A stretch of 64,000 nucleotides of DNA from Homoserinibacter sp. GY 40078 (GCF_008017545.1 NZ_VRTZ01000001.1:640081-704080); one strand, 5' to 3'. Positions 37,523 through 46,372 are shown, counted from the stretch's first letter. The notes: generated from the sequence alone by a model not told the origin. Numbers and translations are program-made.

Positions 37523-38245
37523 ATGACGAAGTCCCGCTTCGCCGCCGCATCCGGTGCCGCCGTTCTGGGCGCTGCCGCGCTCACGCTGCTGGCCGCCCCG
37601 GCGGCGTTCGCCCACACGACCGTCGAGGCCACCAGCACAGCCGCTGGCTCGTACACCGTGCTCACCTTCGCCTCCGGACACAGCTGCGACGGTTCGCCCA
37701 CGACATCGTTCACCATCGACCTGCCGGACGGCATCAACGCCGCGAGCCCCGAGATCCTGGCCGGATGGAAGGTCGAGAAGGTCATGGAGACACTCGACAC
37801 CCCCATCACCGACAGTCACGGCAACGAGCTCACCGAGCGCGTCAGCCAGATCGTCTACACCGCCGACACTCCGTTCCCCGAGGGATTCCGGGTCTCGTTC
37901 GACGTCTCGCTGCAGCTGCCCGAGGACGCCGCCGGCGAGACGCTCTACTTCCCGACCGTGCAGCAGTGCGAGGAGGGGTCGAACGACTGGATCGAGATCC
38001 CCGCCGACGGACAGGACGACGAGGAGCTCGCGAGCCCCGCGCCGGCGTTGGAGGTCACGGAGGCGGTCGACGACGAGCACGGACACGGCGACGCCGCCGA
38101 GACCGAGCACGCGGAGGGCGAGCACGCCGACGAGGTATCCGACTCCTCGCCCGCCCTCGCGGTCGGCATTGCGGGTCTCGCGGTCGGGGCACTCGGTCTG
38201 GTAGTCGCCCTCGTCGCCCTGCTGCGGAGGCGTCCCGCGGCGTGA
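37523..38245 (+). CDS. YcnI-family copper-associated secreted protein (DUF1775)
   Basis: 240 residues. A signal peptide ends APAAFA (about residue 30), leaving His as the mature N-terminus, the known Cu(II) site of DUF1775 proteins. Then a beta-sandwich, an acidic/His-rich linker (DEHGHGDAAETEHAEGEHAD, about 186-208) and a C-terminal TM helix plus Arg tail. Often found with copC-copD. Its stop overlaps the copCD start (GTGA). Confidence 0.85.
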   Translation: MTKSRFAAASGAAVLGAAALTLLAAPAAFAHTTVEATSTAAGSYTVLTFASGHSCDGSPTTSFTIDLPDGINAASPEILAGWKVEKVMETLDTPITDSHGNELTERVSQIVYTADTPFPEGFRVSFDVSLQLPEDAAGETLYFPTVQQCEEGSNDWIEIPADGQDDEELASPAPALEVTEAVDDEHGHGDAAETEHAEGEHADEVSDSSPALAVGIAGLAVGALGLVVALVALLRRRPAA

Positions 38246-39858
38246 CCTCCGGCATACGCGTCTCGAGATGGCGAGCAGGGCGACTCCTGCTCGCCATCTC
38301 GGCGTGTCTGCTCGCGGTCCTGCTGCCGGCGGCACCCGCATCGGCCCATGCCGACTTCCTGGGCTCCGACCCGGAGGACGGCGCCGCCCTCGAGGTCGCG
38401 CCCGTCGAGGCGACCCTGCGCTTCAGCGAAGACGTCACGGTCGCCGCGGGTGGCATCCGCCTGTTCCGCGTCGCGGCCGACCCCGTGCCGCTCGTGACGA
38501 CCTCGCGCGACGGCGTCGTGACGGTCGAACTGCCCGAGCTCGCCGACGACGCCCGGTACGTGATCGCGTGGGAAGTCGTCTCGGTCGACAGCCACCCGAT
38601 CGCCGGCACCATCTCGTTCAGCGTCGGCGACCCTCCGCCTGGAGCCGGACCCGTCGTGCCGGATGTGGGCGGAGCTGCGACGGTGCGCACCGCCGTGCTC
38701 GGCACCGCATCCGCCCTGCAATACGCGGCAGCGCTGCTCGTGTCGGGCCTGCTGTTCTTCGAGGCGGCGGCCCTTCGTCGGCGGATCGGCACGCGCGCGT
38801 CGCGCGTCGTCGTGCTCTCGGGCGCCGCGCTCGCCGCCGTCGCGGGGGCTGTCGTGACGGTCGCCGCGGAACTCACCTGGCAGAGCCTCGTCAGTGCCGC
38901 GCTGCTCGTGGTCTCGGCGGTGCTCGTCGTGGTCACGGTCGGTCGCCCGCGCGCGATCGTGCCACTCACGGTCTCGCTGCTCGCCCTCGTCGCTCCGGTG
39001 CTCCTCGGGCACAGCGCCACGACCGAGCCGCGCGCGCTCGTGGTCGTGAGCGACCTCGTGCACCTCGCGGCGGGCGCGGTGTGGTTCGGCGGGATCATCG
39101 GCATGCTGCTCTTCTTGATCCAGGCGTCCAGATCGGAGCGCGACCGATCCGCCGCGGACGCGGTCTCGACGGCGCAGGTCGTCGCGCGCTTTTCGGGATA
39201 CGCCGCCGTCGCGGTCGGCGCGCTGATCGTGTCGGGAACCGTCATGGCCGTGGCGATCCTCGGAGGTTGGGCCCCCCTCGTCGAGACGGTCTACGGGCTC
39301 CTCCTCCTCATGAAGCTCGGCGTGGTGGCGATCGCGCTCGGCGTCGCGGGCTGGAATCGCGTCCGTCTGGTGCCGGTCGTCCGCGCCCGCCCCACGGCGG
39401 CGGCCGCGTGGCGCCTCATGCGCGCCCAGCTGCTGCGCGAGGCGGCCGTGGTGCTCGTCGTGCTCGCCGCGACCGGGTTCCTCACGAGCCAGAGTCCGGA
39501 TGCGGTGCGCGGCGGGAGTGCGGCGGCCACGCCCGCGTCGTCGGAGGTCGCGGCGTCGGCGGATGGAGTCGAACTGTCGGGGGAGGCGCTGCAGGGCGAC
39601 GACATCACGGTGCTCGTGTTCACGCTCGTCGATGACGACGGTGCGCCGATCGAGCCTGTCGAGCCGCCGACCGTGAACTCCCGGCTCCCGAGCGAGGATC
39701 TCGGACCGTTCACCGTCGAGGCGGAACCGACGGGTGTGCCGGGCGAGTTCCGTGCCGAGGCGCGCACCCCCTACCCGGGCGAGTGGCGGATCACCGTGGG
39801 CGTCCGGCTCACGACCTTCGACCAACGGACGCTGCTGGTCGAGACGACCGTCCCCTGA
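38242..39858 (+). CDS. CopC-CopD fusion with C-terminal beta domain
   Basis: 538 residues. After a signal peptide ending APASA, mature CopC begins HADFLGSDPEDG (N-terminal His as Cu ligand) with VDSHPIAGTISFSV as the second site. The CopD part, about residues 150-430, has eight TM helices (LVHLAAGAVWFGGIIGML). A final roughly 95-residue region ending PYPGEWRITVGVRLTTFDQ resembles a FixH/YtkA-like beta-sandwich. Predicted to import copper across the membrane. Coupled to ycnI by a GTGA overlap. Confidence 0.87.
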   Translation: MTSGIRVSRWRAGRLLLAISACLLAVLLPAAPASAHADFLGSDPEDGAALEVAPVEATLRFSEDVTVAAGGIRLFRVAADPVPLVTTSRDGVVTVELPELADDARYVIAWEVVSVDSHPIAGTISFSVGDPPPGAGPVVPDVGGAATVRTAVLGTASALQYAAALLVSGLLFFEAAALRRRIGTRASRVVVLSGAALAAVAGAVVTVAAELTWQSLVSAALLVVSAVLVVVTVGRPRAIVPLTVSLLALVAPVLLGHSATTEPRALVVVSDLVHLAAGAVWFGGIIGMLLFLIQASRSERDRSAADAVSTAQVVARFSGYAAVAVGALIVSGTVMAVAILGGWAPLVETVYGLLLLMKLGVVAIALGVAGWNRVRLVPVVRARPTAAAAWRLMRAQLLREAAVVLVVLAATGFLTSQSPDAVRGGSAAATPASSEVAASADGVELSGEALQGDDITVLVFTLVDDDGAPIEPVEPPTVNSRLPSEDLGPFTVEAEPTGVPGEFRAEARTPYPGEWRITVGVRLTTFDQRTLLVETTVP

Positions 39859-39867
39859 CCCCACATT

Positions 39868-39883
39868 CGACATTCCGTAGAAT
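39868..39883 (+). promoter_or_regulatory. Operator upstream of blaI-M56 (site 4)
   Basis: CGAC-ATTCC-GTAGAAT (39868-39883) has a one-base-degraded upstream half-site and a -10 TAGAAT (39878-39883). The regulator gene starts 20 bases later, indicating autoregulation. The weaker half-site suits a promoter that must stay partly active. Confidence 0.65.
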
Positions 39884-39902
39884 CGACCCCCAGGAGGTAC
39901 TC

Positions 39903-40274
39903 ATGGCCGGCATCCGGACGCGCGCGAAGGGCGAGCTCGAGGGTGAGATCCTGCGCGTGCTGCGCAGCCACGAGGCCCCGGCGAGTGCCGCGGAAATCCA
40001 GGATGCGGTGCCCGGCATCCGCCCCGCGCTCACGACCGTGCTGACCGCTCTCGAGCGGCTGGTCGAGAAGGGCGAGGTGCTGCGCTTCGCGGAGTCGCCC
40101 CGCCGGGTGCGCTTCCAGGCCGCCCTCAGCGAGGTCGAGAACGCGAGCGAACTGATGCGCGGTGCGCTGGTCGGCGTCGACCGCCGTGCGGCGCTGCTGC
40201 AGTTCGCGGGCGACCTCGCAGACGACGATGTGGCTTTCCTTCGCGACGCCCTGACCCGACGGGGGAAGCGCTGA
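39903..40274 (+). CDS. BlaI/MecI/CopY-family repressor
   Basis: 123 residues, BlaI-type winged helix: GELEGEILRVLRSHEAPASA, EIQDAVPGIRPALTTVLTALERLVEKGEVLR (helix-turn-helix and wing). A C-terminal dimerisation helix ends in the DDDVAFLRDALTRRG segment. It lacks the CXCXXXXCXC metal motif of CopY, so copper sensing would have to come from the partner M56 protease rather than from metal binding. AGGAGG lies just before ATG. The proposed target is CTAC-N5-GTAG sites upstream of copper genes. Confidence 0.85.
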   Translation: MAGIRTRAKGELEGEILRVLRSHEAPASAAEIQDAVPGIRPALTTVLTALERLVEKGEVLRFAESPRRVRFQAALSEVENASELMRGALVGVDRRAALLQFAGDLADDDVAFLRDALTRRGKR

Positions 40275-40275
40275 G

Positions 40276-41106
40276 GTGATCATCGCGCTGGCGCTCGTGG
40301 GCCTGACCGTTGCGACGGTCTGGCTCGCTCCGCGTCTGCTGACCCTCGGTCACTGGCAGGTGCGCTTCCCGCGGCTGGCGCTCGCGGCATGGCATGCCGC
40401 GCTGCTTGCGGGGGTGGCGGCACTCGTCGCGAGCGTCGTGGTGTCGGTGCTCGTGGCGGTCGGCGCGGCCGGTGCCTCCGGGGCGACGGCCGGGACCGAG
40501 GGGATCGTGGCGACGGTCGCCGGGTGGACGGCTCTGCTCGTGGTGGGCGCGCTTGCCGCGCTCGTCGCCTCGCGTCATGAGCTGCTCGTCGATATGCAGG
40601 AGTCGGAGCGCGACGCGGTACTGGCGGCACCGCACGAGGTGCTCGCCACGGAAGGGCGCACAGAGCTGATCGTGTCGTCGATCGATCGGCCGTTCGCGTG
40701 CGCCGTGCCGGGCCGGTCGCGGGCCATCGTGGTGTCCGCGGGGTTGCAGCGGCTGCTTTCGCCCGCCCAGCTCGGTGCCGTGATCGAGCACGAGCGCGCG
40801 CATCTTGTCGGCCGGCATGCGCTCGCGGTGCGCCTCGCCGACCTGAACGCCGCGTGCCTTCCGGGCCTGCGCGCCCCGCGAGAGCTGCGCCGCACGACCC
40901 GCCTGCTGCTGGAACTCATCGCCGACGACCATGCCGCGCGCCGTGCGGGTGCCGCGCATCTCGCGAACGCTCTCGTGCGTATCGCCGAGGTCGAGACCAA
41001 CCCGGCGGCGGAGTTGCGCGCGGCGCGGCTCGAGGGCCGACGGTGGCGTCCCGCCCGAGCGGCATCCCGATCGAGCGTGTTGCGCGCCGCCGTCGGCGCC
41101 CGCTGA
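40276..41106 (+). CDS. M56-family membrane metallopeptidase (BlaR1-type protease domain only)
   Basis: 276 residues, four hydrophobic segments and a zinc protease site HERAH in AVIEHERAHLVGRHA. It is the protease half of BlaR1; the roughly 260-residue penicillin-sensing domain is absent, as in many actinobacterial BlaI-partnered M56 genes. It would cleave the repressor encoded immediately upstream when copper or another signal is perceived. GTG start, one base after the blaI-like gene's stop codon. Confidence 0.85.
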   Translation: MIIALALVGLTVATVWLAPRLLTLGHWQVRFPRLALAAWHAALLAGVAALVASVVVSVLVAVGAAGASGATAGTEGIVATVAGWTALLVVGALAALVASRHELLVDMQESERDAVLAAPHEVLATEGRTELIVSSIDRPFACAVPGRSRAIVVSAGLQRLLSPAQLGAVIEHERAHLVGRHALAVRLADLNAACLPGLRAPRELRRTTRLLLELIADDHAARRAGAAHLANALVRIAEVETNPAAELRAARLEGRRWRPARAASRSSVLRAAVGAR

Positions 41107-41112
41107 GCCGAC

Positions 41113-41838
41113 TCAGCCGATCGAGGCGATCGCCGCGTGGATCGCAGCGAGGGTGGCCTCCGGATGCGACACCATCGAGACGTGTGACCCCGCCACCTCG
41201 CTGATGGTGGCGCCCGCCCGCTCGGCCATTCGGCGCTGGACGTCGATCGGGATCACGAGGTCGTCGGTGCCGAGCACCGCCCAACTCGGGATGCTCTTCC
41301 ATGCAGGCGGCCCTGATGGCGAGACGTTCGCGACGAACGAGATGGGTCGCTGCGTCGCGGCGATCAGCGTCCGGTCCGACTCCGGGAGGTCTTGCGCGAA
41401 CGCGTTGTGGACGGTCGCGGGCTTGAGGTACGCGTCGGCGGCACCTTCTGGCGCGCCGGGGTAGCCCGCGATGTCGAACACGGTGGTCGGGTCGGCGACG
41501 GCGAGTGCCGAGCTCGATCCGTCGAGGATTCCGGCGACGGTGTCGCCTTCGTCGGGGATGAACGCGTCGACGTAGACGAGTGCGCGCACGTCGCCCGCGT
41601 GTCCGGCGTTCGTGATGACGACGCCTCCGTAGGAGTGGCCGACGAGAACGACGGGTCCGCTGGTGCGCTGCGCCAGGAACGACGCGACGTAGGCGGAGTC
41701 GGAGTCGACCGAGCGCAGCTCGTTGGCCGGGGCGAGGACGGTGTAGCCCTCGTCGTGTAGGGGCGGGACAATCGCGTTCCAGCTGGACGCGTCGGCCCAG
41801 GCTCCGTGAACGAGGACGATCGTGGGTGTTTCCGACAT
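41113..41838 (-). CDS. Alpha/beta-fold hydrolase (EstC/esterase-like)
   Basis: 241 residues. Oxyanion HGAWADASSW, nucleophile elbow GHSYGGVV (Ser about 84) and a late GSHVSMVSHPEA with the catalytic His. This is the common small esterase family that often lacks a known substrate. Its stop lies 6 bases from the M56 stop; convergent. Likely unrelated to copper. Confidence 0.87.
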   Translation of the reverse strand: MSETPTIVLVHGAWADASSWNAIVPPLHDEGYTVLAPANELRSVDSDSAYVASFLAQRTSGPVVLVGHSYGGVVITNAGHAGDVRALVYVDAFIPDEGDTVAGILDGSSSALAVADPTTVFDIAGYPGAPEGAADAYLKPATVHNAFAQDLPESDRTLIAATQRPISFVANVSPSGPPAWKSIPSWAVLGTDDLVIPIDVQRRMAERAGATISEVAGSHVSMVSHPEATLAAIHAAIASIG

Positions 41839-41971
41839 GGTGGTTCCCTTCCGTCGCGTGCCGTGTGTTCGGGGGTGATGCGAGGAGTGGTGCCGGGCGT
41901 CGTAGAGGGCGCTCTGCCGCTCACATTAGGACTGAGCGAGGCTCGGCACCAGAGGGGTCGTGGGGAGAGGT

Positions 41972-42011
41972 CGGCCCCGCCCGCGCCGGGTGATGGGCGC
42001 GGACGGGGCCG
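41972..42011. terminator. Strong hairpin between the hydrolase and surface-protein genes
   Basis: 17-base arms (TCGGCCCCGCCCGCGCC and GGCGCGGACGGGGCCGG, one mismatch and one wobble) around a GGGTGAT loop, followed on the + strand by TTTCTCG. It terminates transcription leaving the surface-protein gene on the minus strand, although that strand has no clear T run. Confidence 0.65.
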
Positions 42012-42029
42012 GTTTCTCGAGGCGGGAGC

Positions 42030-44069
42030 TCAGGCGTCGCGCTCCTGTCGGCGGCGCGCGATCGCGCGCGCGGCGAGCACACCTCCGACGAGGAGCAGAG
42101 CACTGGCGACGGCGAGCCCCATCGAGATCTCTGCACCGCTTGCGGCGAGGTCGGTGTCGCCCGCGGGCGTGAGCGGCGTTGCGGGGTCGGCCGGCGTCCG
42201 ATCGGGCGACGGCGCGGTGTCGTTCCCGGTTATGTCGGCGGCGGATGCCAGGTGGTTGCGATCGCCGGTGTACCGGATCGCGAACGCCACGTCGTCCCGC
42301 GCGCGCAGCGTTTCGGGCACGTCCCACGTGAAGCGGCCGTCGTCGAGTGCCGCTGTGCCGACGGGCTCGCCATCCACGTCGATCGTCACCTCGCCGGTGG
42401 GGACGGTTCCGTGTGCGCCGCTCACGGTGCCGCTGAGCGAGTCGCCCGCGGCGGTGTCGTCGACCCGCACCCGTGTGGGTGCCGCGACGACGGTGAGTAT
42501 GGACGCCGTGCTGGTCGCCTCGACGTCGCGGTCCAGCCGGTCGCGCAGGTTCGTGACGTGGATCGCGTACTCACCCACCGGCAGTAGGGCCGGGGCGGGT
42601 GCGCGGACCAGCGTCGCATCCGAACCGATCGGCGCCCCCGGCAGCTTGTCTCCGTCGACAGAGAAGGTCGCCGAGCCACCGGCGAGATCGACGGTGCCGG
42701 GGGTGAGCCGCGCCGTCAGTTCGGCCGACTGGCCGTATTCGATCTCGTGCGCGTCGATGCTCGCGGCGGCCGGAATCACGGCCGGGGCGAAGAGATGCGC
42801 GGCTCCCACGGTGCGGGACGCGTTGACGAGCACTCGATCGCCGCTCGCGTGGATGCCCTGACCGTAGATCTGCTGCCCGAGGCCCGGGGCGCTCGTCGCG
42901 TCCGCGGTTCGCAGCGTCTGAGCGTGCGGGAAAGTCATGCGGTTGTTCTCGTCGCCCGCGGAGGTCGTGTCGATCGTCGACAGCTCGGCGAGCTGCACTT
43001 CACCCTCTCCCGTGGCGAGGTCCTTTCCGGAGATGAACAGAGTGCCGCCCTCGATCTCGATCGAGTATCCGAACGAGAGGGTCTTGGTGGCGGGGACGAT
43101 CTTGGCGCCCACCTGCTGCAGCTGGGCGTCGAGCACGTAGACCGCTCCTTGGGTGGTCCTGCCGGCCTCGACCTCGGCGATCGTGCAGCCGACTTCCGGC
43201 TGATCCGCGGCGTAGTCGATCTCGATCGGCGAGCCGACGTAGAGCAGCTCGCCTTCGAACTCGAGCGACATGCCGAACGCGGGCCCGCCGCTGCCGGAGG
43301 TGAGGCACACCTTCGGGTCGGTGTCGGGCTGCGAGGTGAAGAGCGGGTCGTCGCCGGAGGCGAGGTCCCAGAGGTAGACGCCGCCGATCTGCACGCCGCC
43401 GTTGAACCGGTTCTGCACGGCGCTCACGGCGACGCGGTCGCCGTCGATGGCCACCGATTGCCCGGTGATGCTGCTGACGATCGGCTCCGGCGGGATGAGC
43501 GCGTCCCATTCGCCCGAGGAGAGATCGACGACGAACGCGAAACCTGCCGCGAAACGTCCGTTGACATCCGCGTTCGGTACGCCGATCACCAGCCGCTCGT
43601 CGTCGTACGCGAGAGCCTCACCGAAGTTCTTGAACTCGCTCGTCTGGGCGATATCCGGCGGGGTGAGGGTTGCCGTGAGCGGCCACTTCCCGGCTGCCGC
43701 ACGCTCGTAGACATGCACCGTGGCCCCCTGCGGCGAGCCGACGAAGAGCCGATCCCCGTCGTCGTCGAGGGTCAGAGCGGTGCCGAAGCCCTTGCCCGTG
43801 ACGGGTGCGGTGATCGTCGTGGTGAGCCAGTCGTCGCGCCCCGGGCCCACGTGTTCCATGACGTCGACCGAGGTGCCGCGCACGCGGGTCGAGGCGGCGA
43901 CATCGCCGGCGAGATCGATCGCGTACCCAGCGTTCTTGCCGTCGGGCGGGGCGAAGCTCACCGCCTCCTCGTAGTCGGGTGCACCCGCCGCATGGGCGGG
44001 TGAGACGGAGGCCGCGACGAGCCCGAGAGCGAGAAGCGAGCAGGCAGAGATGTTCCAGAGCCGTGGCAT
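42030..44069 (-). CDS. Cell-wall-anchored surface protein with beta-propeller and Ig-like repeats
   Basis: 679 residues. Signal peptide (LLALGLVAASVSPAHA, cut after about residue 27), then a roughly 380-residue FG-GAP-like propeller region with repeats such as FGTALTLDDDGDRLFVGSPQ and FGYSIEIEGGTLFISGKD. Two Ig-like/Big_3 domains follow (IDAHEIEYGQSAELTARLTP; then TRVRVDDTAAGDSLSGTVS). It ends with DTDLAASGAEISMG, a TM helix and RRRQERDA: a sorting signal of the LAxTG class with S replacing T. The N-terminal extension to 44168 is not needed. Probably extracellular adhesin-like; ligand unknown. Confidence 0.75.
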   Translation of the reverse strand: MPRLWNISACSLLALGLVAASVSPAHAAGAPDYEEAVSFAPPDGKNAGYAIDLAGDVAASTRVRGTSVDVMEHVGPGRDDWLTTTITAPVTGKGFGTALTLDDDGDRLFVGSPQGATVHVYERAAAGKWPLTATLTPPDIAQTSEFKNFGEALAYDDERLVIGVPNADVNGRFAAGFAFVVDLSSGEWDALIPPEPIVSSITGQSVAIDGDRVAVSAVQNRFNGGVQIGGVYLWDLASGDDPLFTSQPDTDPKVCLTSGSGGPAFGMSLEFEGELLYVGSPIEIDYAADQPEVGCTIAEVEAGRTTQGAVYVLDAQLQQVGAKIVPATKTLSFGYSIEIEGGTLFISGKDLATGEGEVQLAELSTIDTTSAGDENNRMTFPHAQTLRTADATSAPGLGQQIYGQGIHASGDRVLVNASRTVGAAHLFAPAVIPAAASIDAHEIEYGQSAELTARLTPGTVDLAGGSATFSVDGDKLPGAPIGSDATLVRAPAPALLPVGEYAIHVTNLRDRLDRDVEATSTASILTVVAAPTRVRVDDTAAGDSLSGTVSGAHGTVPTGEVTIDVDGEPVGTAALDDGRFTWDVPETLRARDDVAFAIRYTGDRNHLASAADITGNDTAPSPDRTPADPATPLTPAGDTDLAASGAEISMGLAVASALLLVGGVLAARAIARRRQERDA

Positions 44070-44209
44070 GAGTTGAGACCTTGAGTCGAGGGACGGATCT
44101 CGGGAACATGCCCACCCTAGCCCAGGAAAGGGGCCAAGTGGACACTCAAGTAAGCCGTCACACCGCATCGGCTTGGCGGCGACAAACGGAGCCGGAGAAG
44201 AATCGACGG

Positions 44210-44280
44210 AGGGGCTGACGGGAATCGAACCCGCGCTGTCTGCTTGGGAAGCAGAAGTTCTGCCATTGAACTACAGCCCC
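44210..44280 (-). tRNA. tRNA-Gly (anticodon CCC)
   Basis: On the minus strand: acceptor GGGGCTG pairs with CAGCCCC, D arm GTTC/GAAC, anticodon stem TCTGC/GCAGA with a 7-base loop TTCCCAA (anticodon CCC), and T arm CGGGTTCGATTCCCG. The 3' CCA is not encoded (next bases TCCG). Decodes GGG and is a low-copy glycine isoacceptor. Confidence 0.95.
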
Positions 44281-44307
44281 GCAGCCGCGAACGGCTACCG
44301 GTAGAGC

Positions 44308-44964
44308 TTATAGGAGGCGCTCGACGGCGTCGCGCCGGAAGCCGCGGATCGCGAGCCACAGCCCGAGCGACAGCTCCCAGATGGTGATCGGTAGGGCGGC
44401 CACTGCCGCGAGCGGCGAGGTCTGGCCGAAGACGCCGAAGAGGGTCGCCCCTGCGGAGGTGGCGAGCAGCGGGATGCCGATGATGCCGATGAGCGGGATG
44501 GCGCGCGGCACAAGGCGGCCGCGTAGAAGCGCGGGCGCGAGGCAGAGCGCGTTGATCGCGGGCAGGAACCCCGGGCCGATGAGGAACGACCAGGTGTGCA
44601 CGCCAACGAGCGCCTGTGCGAGGGGGTCGGCGGCATCCGTGCCGGTCGCGCGCATCCCCGAGAGGGTGAGCACGGCGATCACGCCGACCGCGATGATCCC
44701 GGCCTCGAGCGTGCGCGAGGCGACGAATCCGAGAGCGGCCGGTTCGCTCACGCGTCGCACGACGGGTGCCAACACGACCGCCGTTCCGATGCACGAGACG
44801 GCGAGCAGCACCTCGAGCACCGCCGACCATTGGGCCGCAAAGGCAGAGGGCTCCGCCGCCCCCGCGAGCAGCGGCGCGTTGAGCAGGGCCGCCGGGATAG
44901 AGGTGGCGAAGGTGGCGAGGTAGAGGAGGCCGGCGGCGAGCGAGAGGCGGCGGTGCGGGATCAC
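44308..44964 (-). CDS. DUF4386 membrane protein
   Basis: 218 residues with six or seven TM helices and the LYLATFATSIPAALL, AVLEVLLAVSCIGTAVVL and FLIGPGFLPAINALCLAP segments typical of DUF4386. Function unknown. It is divergent from the TetR gene at 45052 and its promoter carries two matching operators, so it is the likely regulated target. Confidence 0.82.
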   Translation of the reverse strand: MIPHRRLSLAAGLLYLATFATSIPAALLNAPLLAGAAEPSAFAAQWSAVLEVLLAVSCIGTAVVLAPVVRRVSEPAALGFVASRTLEAGIIAVGVIAVLTLSGMRATGTDAADPLAQALVGVHTWSFLIGPGFLPAINALCLAPALLRGRLVPRAIPLIGIIGIPLLATSAGATLFGVFGQTSPLAAVAALPITIWELSLGLWLAIRGFRRDAVERLL

Positions 44965-44985
44965 GGGAGTCCTTTCCGGGAGCTA

Positions 44986-45002
44986 GGTGTACGGCGTACA
45001 CC
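44986..45002. promoter_or_regulatory. TetR operator 1 in the DUF4386-tetR spacer
   Basis: GGTGTACGGCGTACACC, a 17-bp palindrome with 7-bp arms GGTGTAC/GTACACC around 3 bases. It is nearer the DUF4386 start and shares its arms exactly with operator 2. Confidence 0.88.
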
Positions 45003-45019
45003 GGTCGATCAGAACCTAT

Positions 45020-45036
45020 GGTGTACGCTGTACACC
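45020..45036. promoter_or_regulatory. TetR operator 2 in the DUF4386-tetR spacer
   Basis: GGTGTACGCTGTACACC, identical arms to operator 1. Their centres are 34 bp apart. It covers a TACGCT -10-like hexamer for the tetR promoter, so binding would repress both genes. Confidence 0.88.
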
Positions 45037-45051
45037 TGTCAAGATGGCGAG

Positions 45052-45735
45052 GTGACGACCACGGCCGGGACCCAGCGGATCCCCCTCGACCGCGACCGCG
45101 TGCTCGCGGCCGCCGTGGATCTCGCCGACCACGAAGGCCTCGACGCGATCAGCATGCGGGGACTCGCCGCCGGACTCGGCGTCGTGCCGATGGCGCTGTA
45201 CAAGCACGTCGCCGACAAGGACGACCTGATCGACGGCATGGTCGACACCGTCGTCACCGCGTACGCGGCCACCGATCCCGCGCTCACCGGCGCGGATGCC
45301 GTGAGATCACGCATCCTCGCCGCACGCCGGGCGCTCGTCGAGCATCCGTGGATGCGCCGCGCCATCGAGACCCGCACCCGTCGCACACCCGCCGTGCTCG
45401 CGCACATGGACGATGTCGCGGGCGCCTTCCTCGCCGCCGGCTACTCGGTCGACCTCACCCATCACGCCATGCACGCGCTCGGCCACCGCATCTGGGGCTT
45501 CAGCCCGGAAGCCTTCGAGGAGCCGCCGCGCACGCCCCCCACGCCCGCCGAGCAGGAGGCGACGCTCCGCGTGATGAGCGAGCGATACCCCCACATCACG
45601 GCGATCGCCCTCGATACCGCGACGCGCAACCCGTCCGGCGCGTGCGATGAGCAGGACGAGTTCGAGTTCACCCTCGATCTGCTTCTCGACGCGTTCGCCC
45701 GGCTGCGGGATGCGGGCTGGGCGTCTCACCCGTAG
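45052..45735 (+). CDS. TetR/AcrR-family repressor with TetR_C-type ligand domain
   Basis: 227 residues. An N-terminal HTH ([40 protein letters not shown]) and a C-terminal ligand domain that is helical and resembles the tetracycline-repressor class ([31 protein letters not shown]). GTG 45052 starts just after the second operator. The twin palindromes upstream make autoregulation and control of the divergent DUF4386 gene likely; the inducer is unknown. Confidence 0.87.
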   Translation: MTTTAGTQRIPLDRDRVLAAAVDLADHEGLDAISMRGLAAGLGVVPMALYKHVADKDDLIDGMVDTVVTAYAATDPALTGADAVRSRILAARRALVEHPWMRRAIETRTRRTPAVLAHMDDVAGAFLAAGYSVDLTHHAMHALGHRIWGFSPEAFEEPPRTPPTPAEQEATLRVMSERYPHITAIALDTATRNPSGACDEQDEFEFTLDLLLDAFARLRDAGWASHP

Positions 45736-45754
45736 CGCCCGATACGCTCGTCGC

Positions 45755-46360
45755 ATGCTGCTGAGCGATCGCGACATCACCGCCGAACTCGACGCCGGCC
45801 GGATCGGGCTCGAACCGCTCGACCGCGACATGATCCAGCCGTCGAGCATCGACGTGCGCCTCGACCGCTACTTCCGGCTCTTCGACAACCACAAGTACCC
45901 CTTCATCGATCCCGCCGAAGAGCAGCCGGAGCTCACGCGCCTCATCGAGACGAAGCCGGGCGAGCCGTTCATCCTGCACCCCGGCGAGTTCGTGCTCGGG
46001 TCGACTTACGAACTCGTCACGCTGCCCGACGACGTCGCGGCGCGGCTGGAGGGCAAGAGCTCGCTCGGGCGTCTCGGACTCCTCACGCACTCGACCGCCG
46101 GATTCGTCGACCCCGGCTTCTCGGGGCACGTCACCCTCGAGCTCTCGAACGTCGCCACGCTGCCCATCAAGCTGTGGCCGGGCATGAAGATCGGCCAGCT
46201 CTGCTTCTTCCGCACGAGCTCCCCGGTGATCAACGCCTACGGATCGGGCGCCTACGCGAACCGCTACCAGGGCCAGCGCGGGCCGACCGCCTCGCGCTCG
46301 TGGCAGAACTTCCACCGCACCGACGTCACGGCGACGACCGCGGGCGCTCCCGGGGAGTAA
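45755..46360 (+). CDS. dcd: dCTP deaminase, probably bifunctional (dUMP-forming)
   Basis: 201 residues. The nucleotide-binding loop [20 protein letters not shown] and [15 protein letters not shown] are diagnostic. The HSTAG context is the form found in actinobacterial Dcd enzymes that deaminate dCTP and hydrolyse the product to dUMP. Leaderless: TACGCT ends 6 bases before ATG. Convergent with idi. Confidence 0.94.
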   Translation: MLLSDRDITAELDAGRIGLEPLDRDMIQPSSIDVRLDRYFRLFDNHKYPFIDPAEEQPELTRLIETKPGEPFILHPGEFVLGSTYELVTLPDDVAARLEGKSSLGRLGLLTHSTAGFVDPGFSGHVTLELSNVATLPIKLWPGMKIGQLCFFRTSSPVINAYGSGAYANRYQGQRGPTASRSWQNFHRTDVTATTAGAPGE

Positions 46361-46372
46361 CGCGGATCGCGC

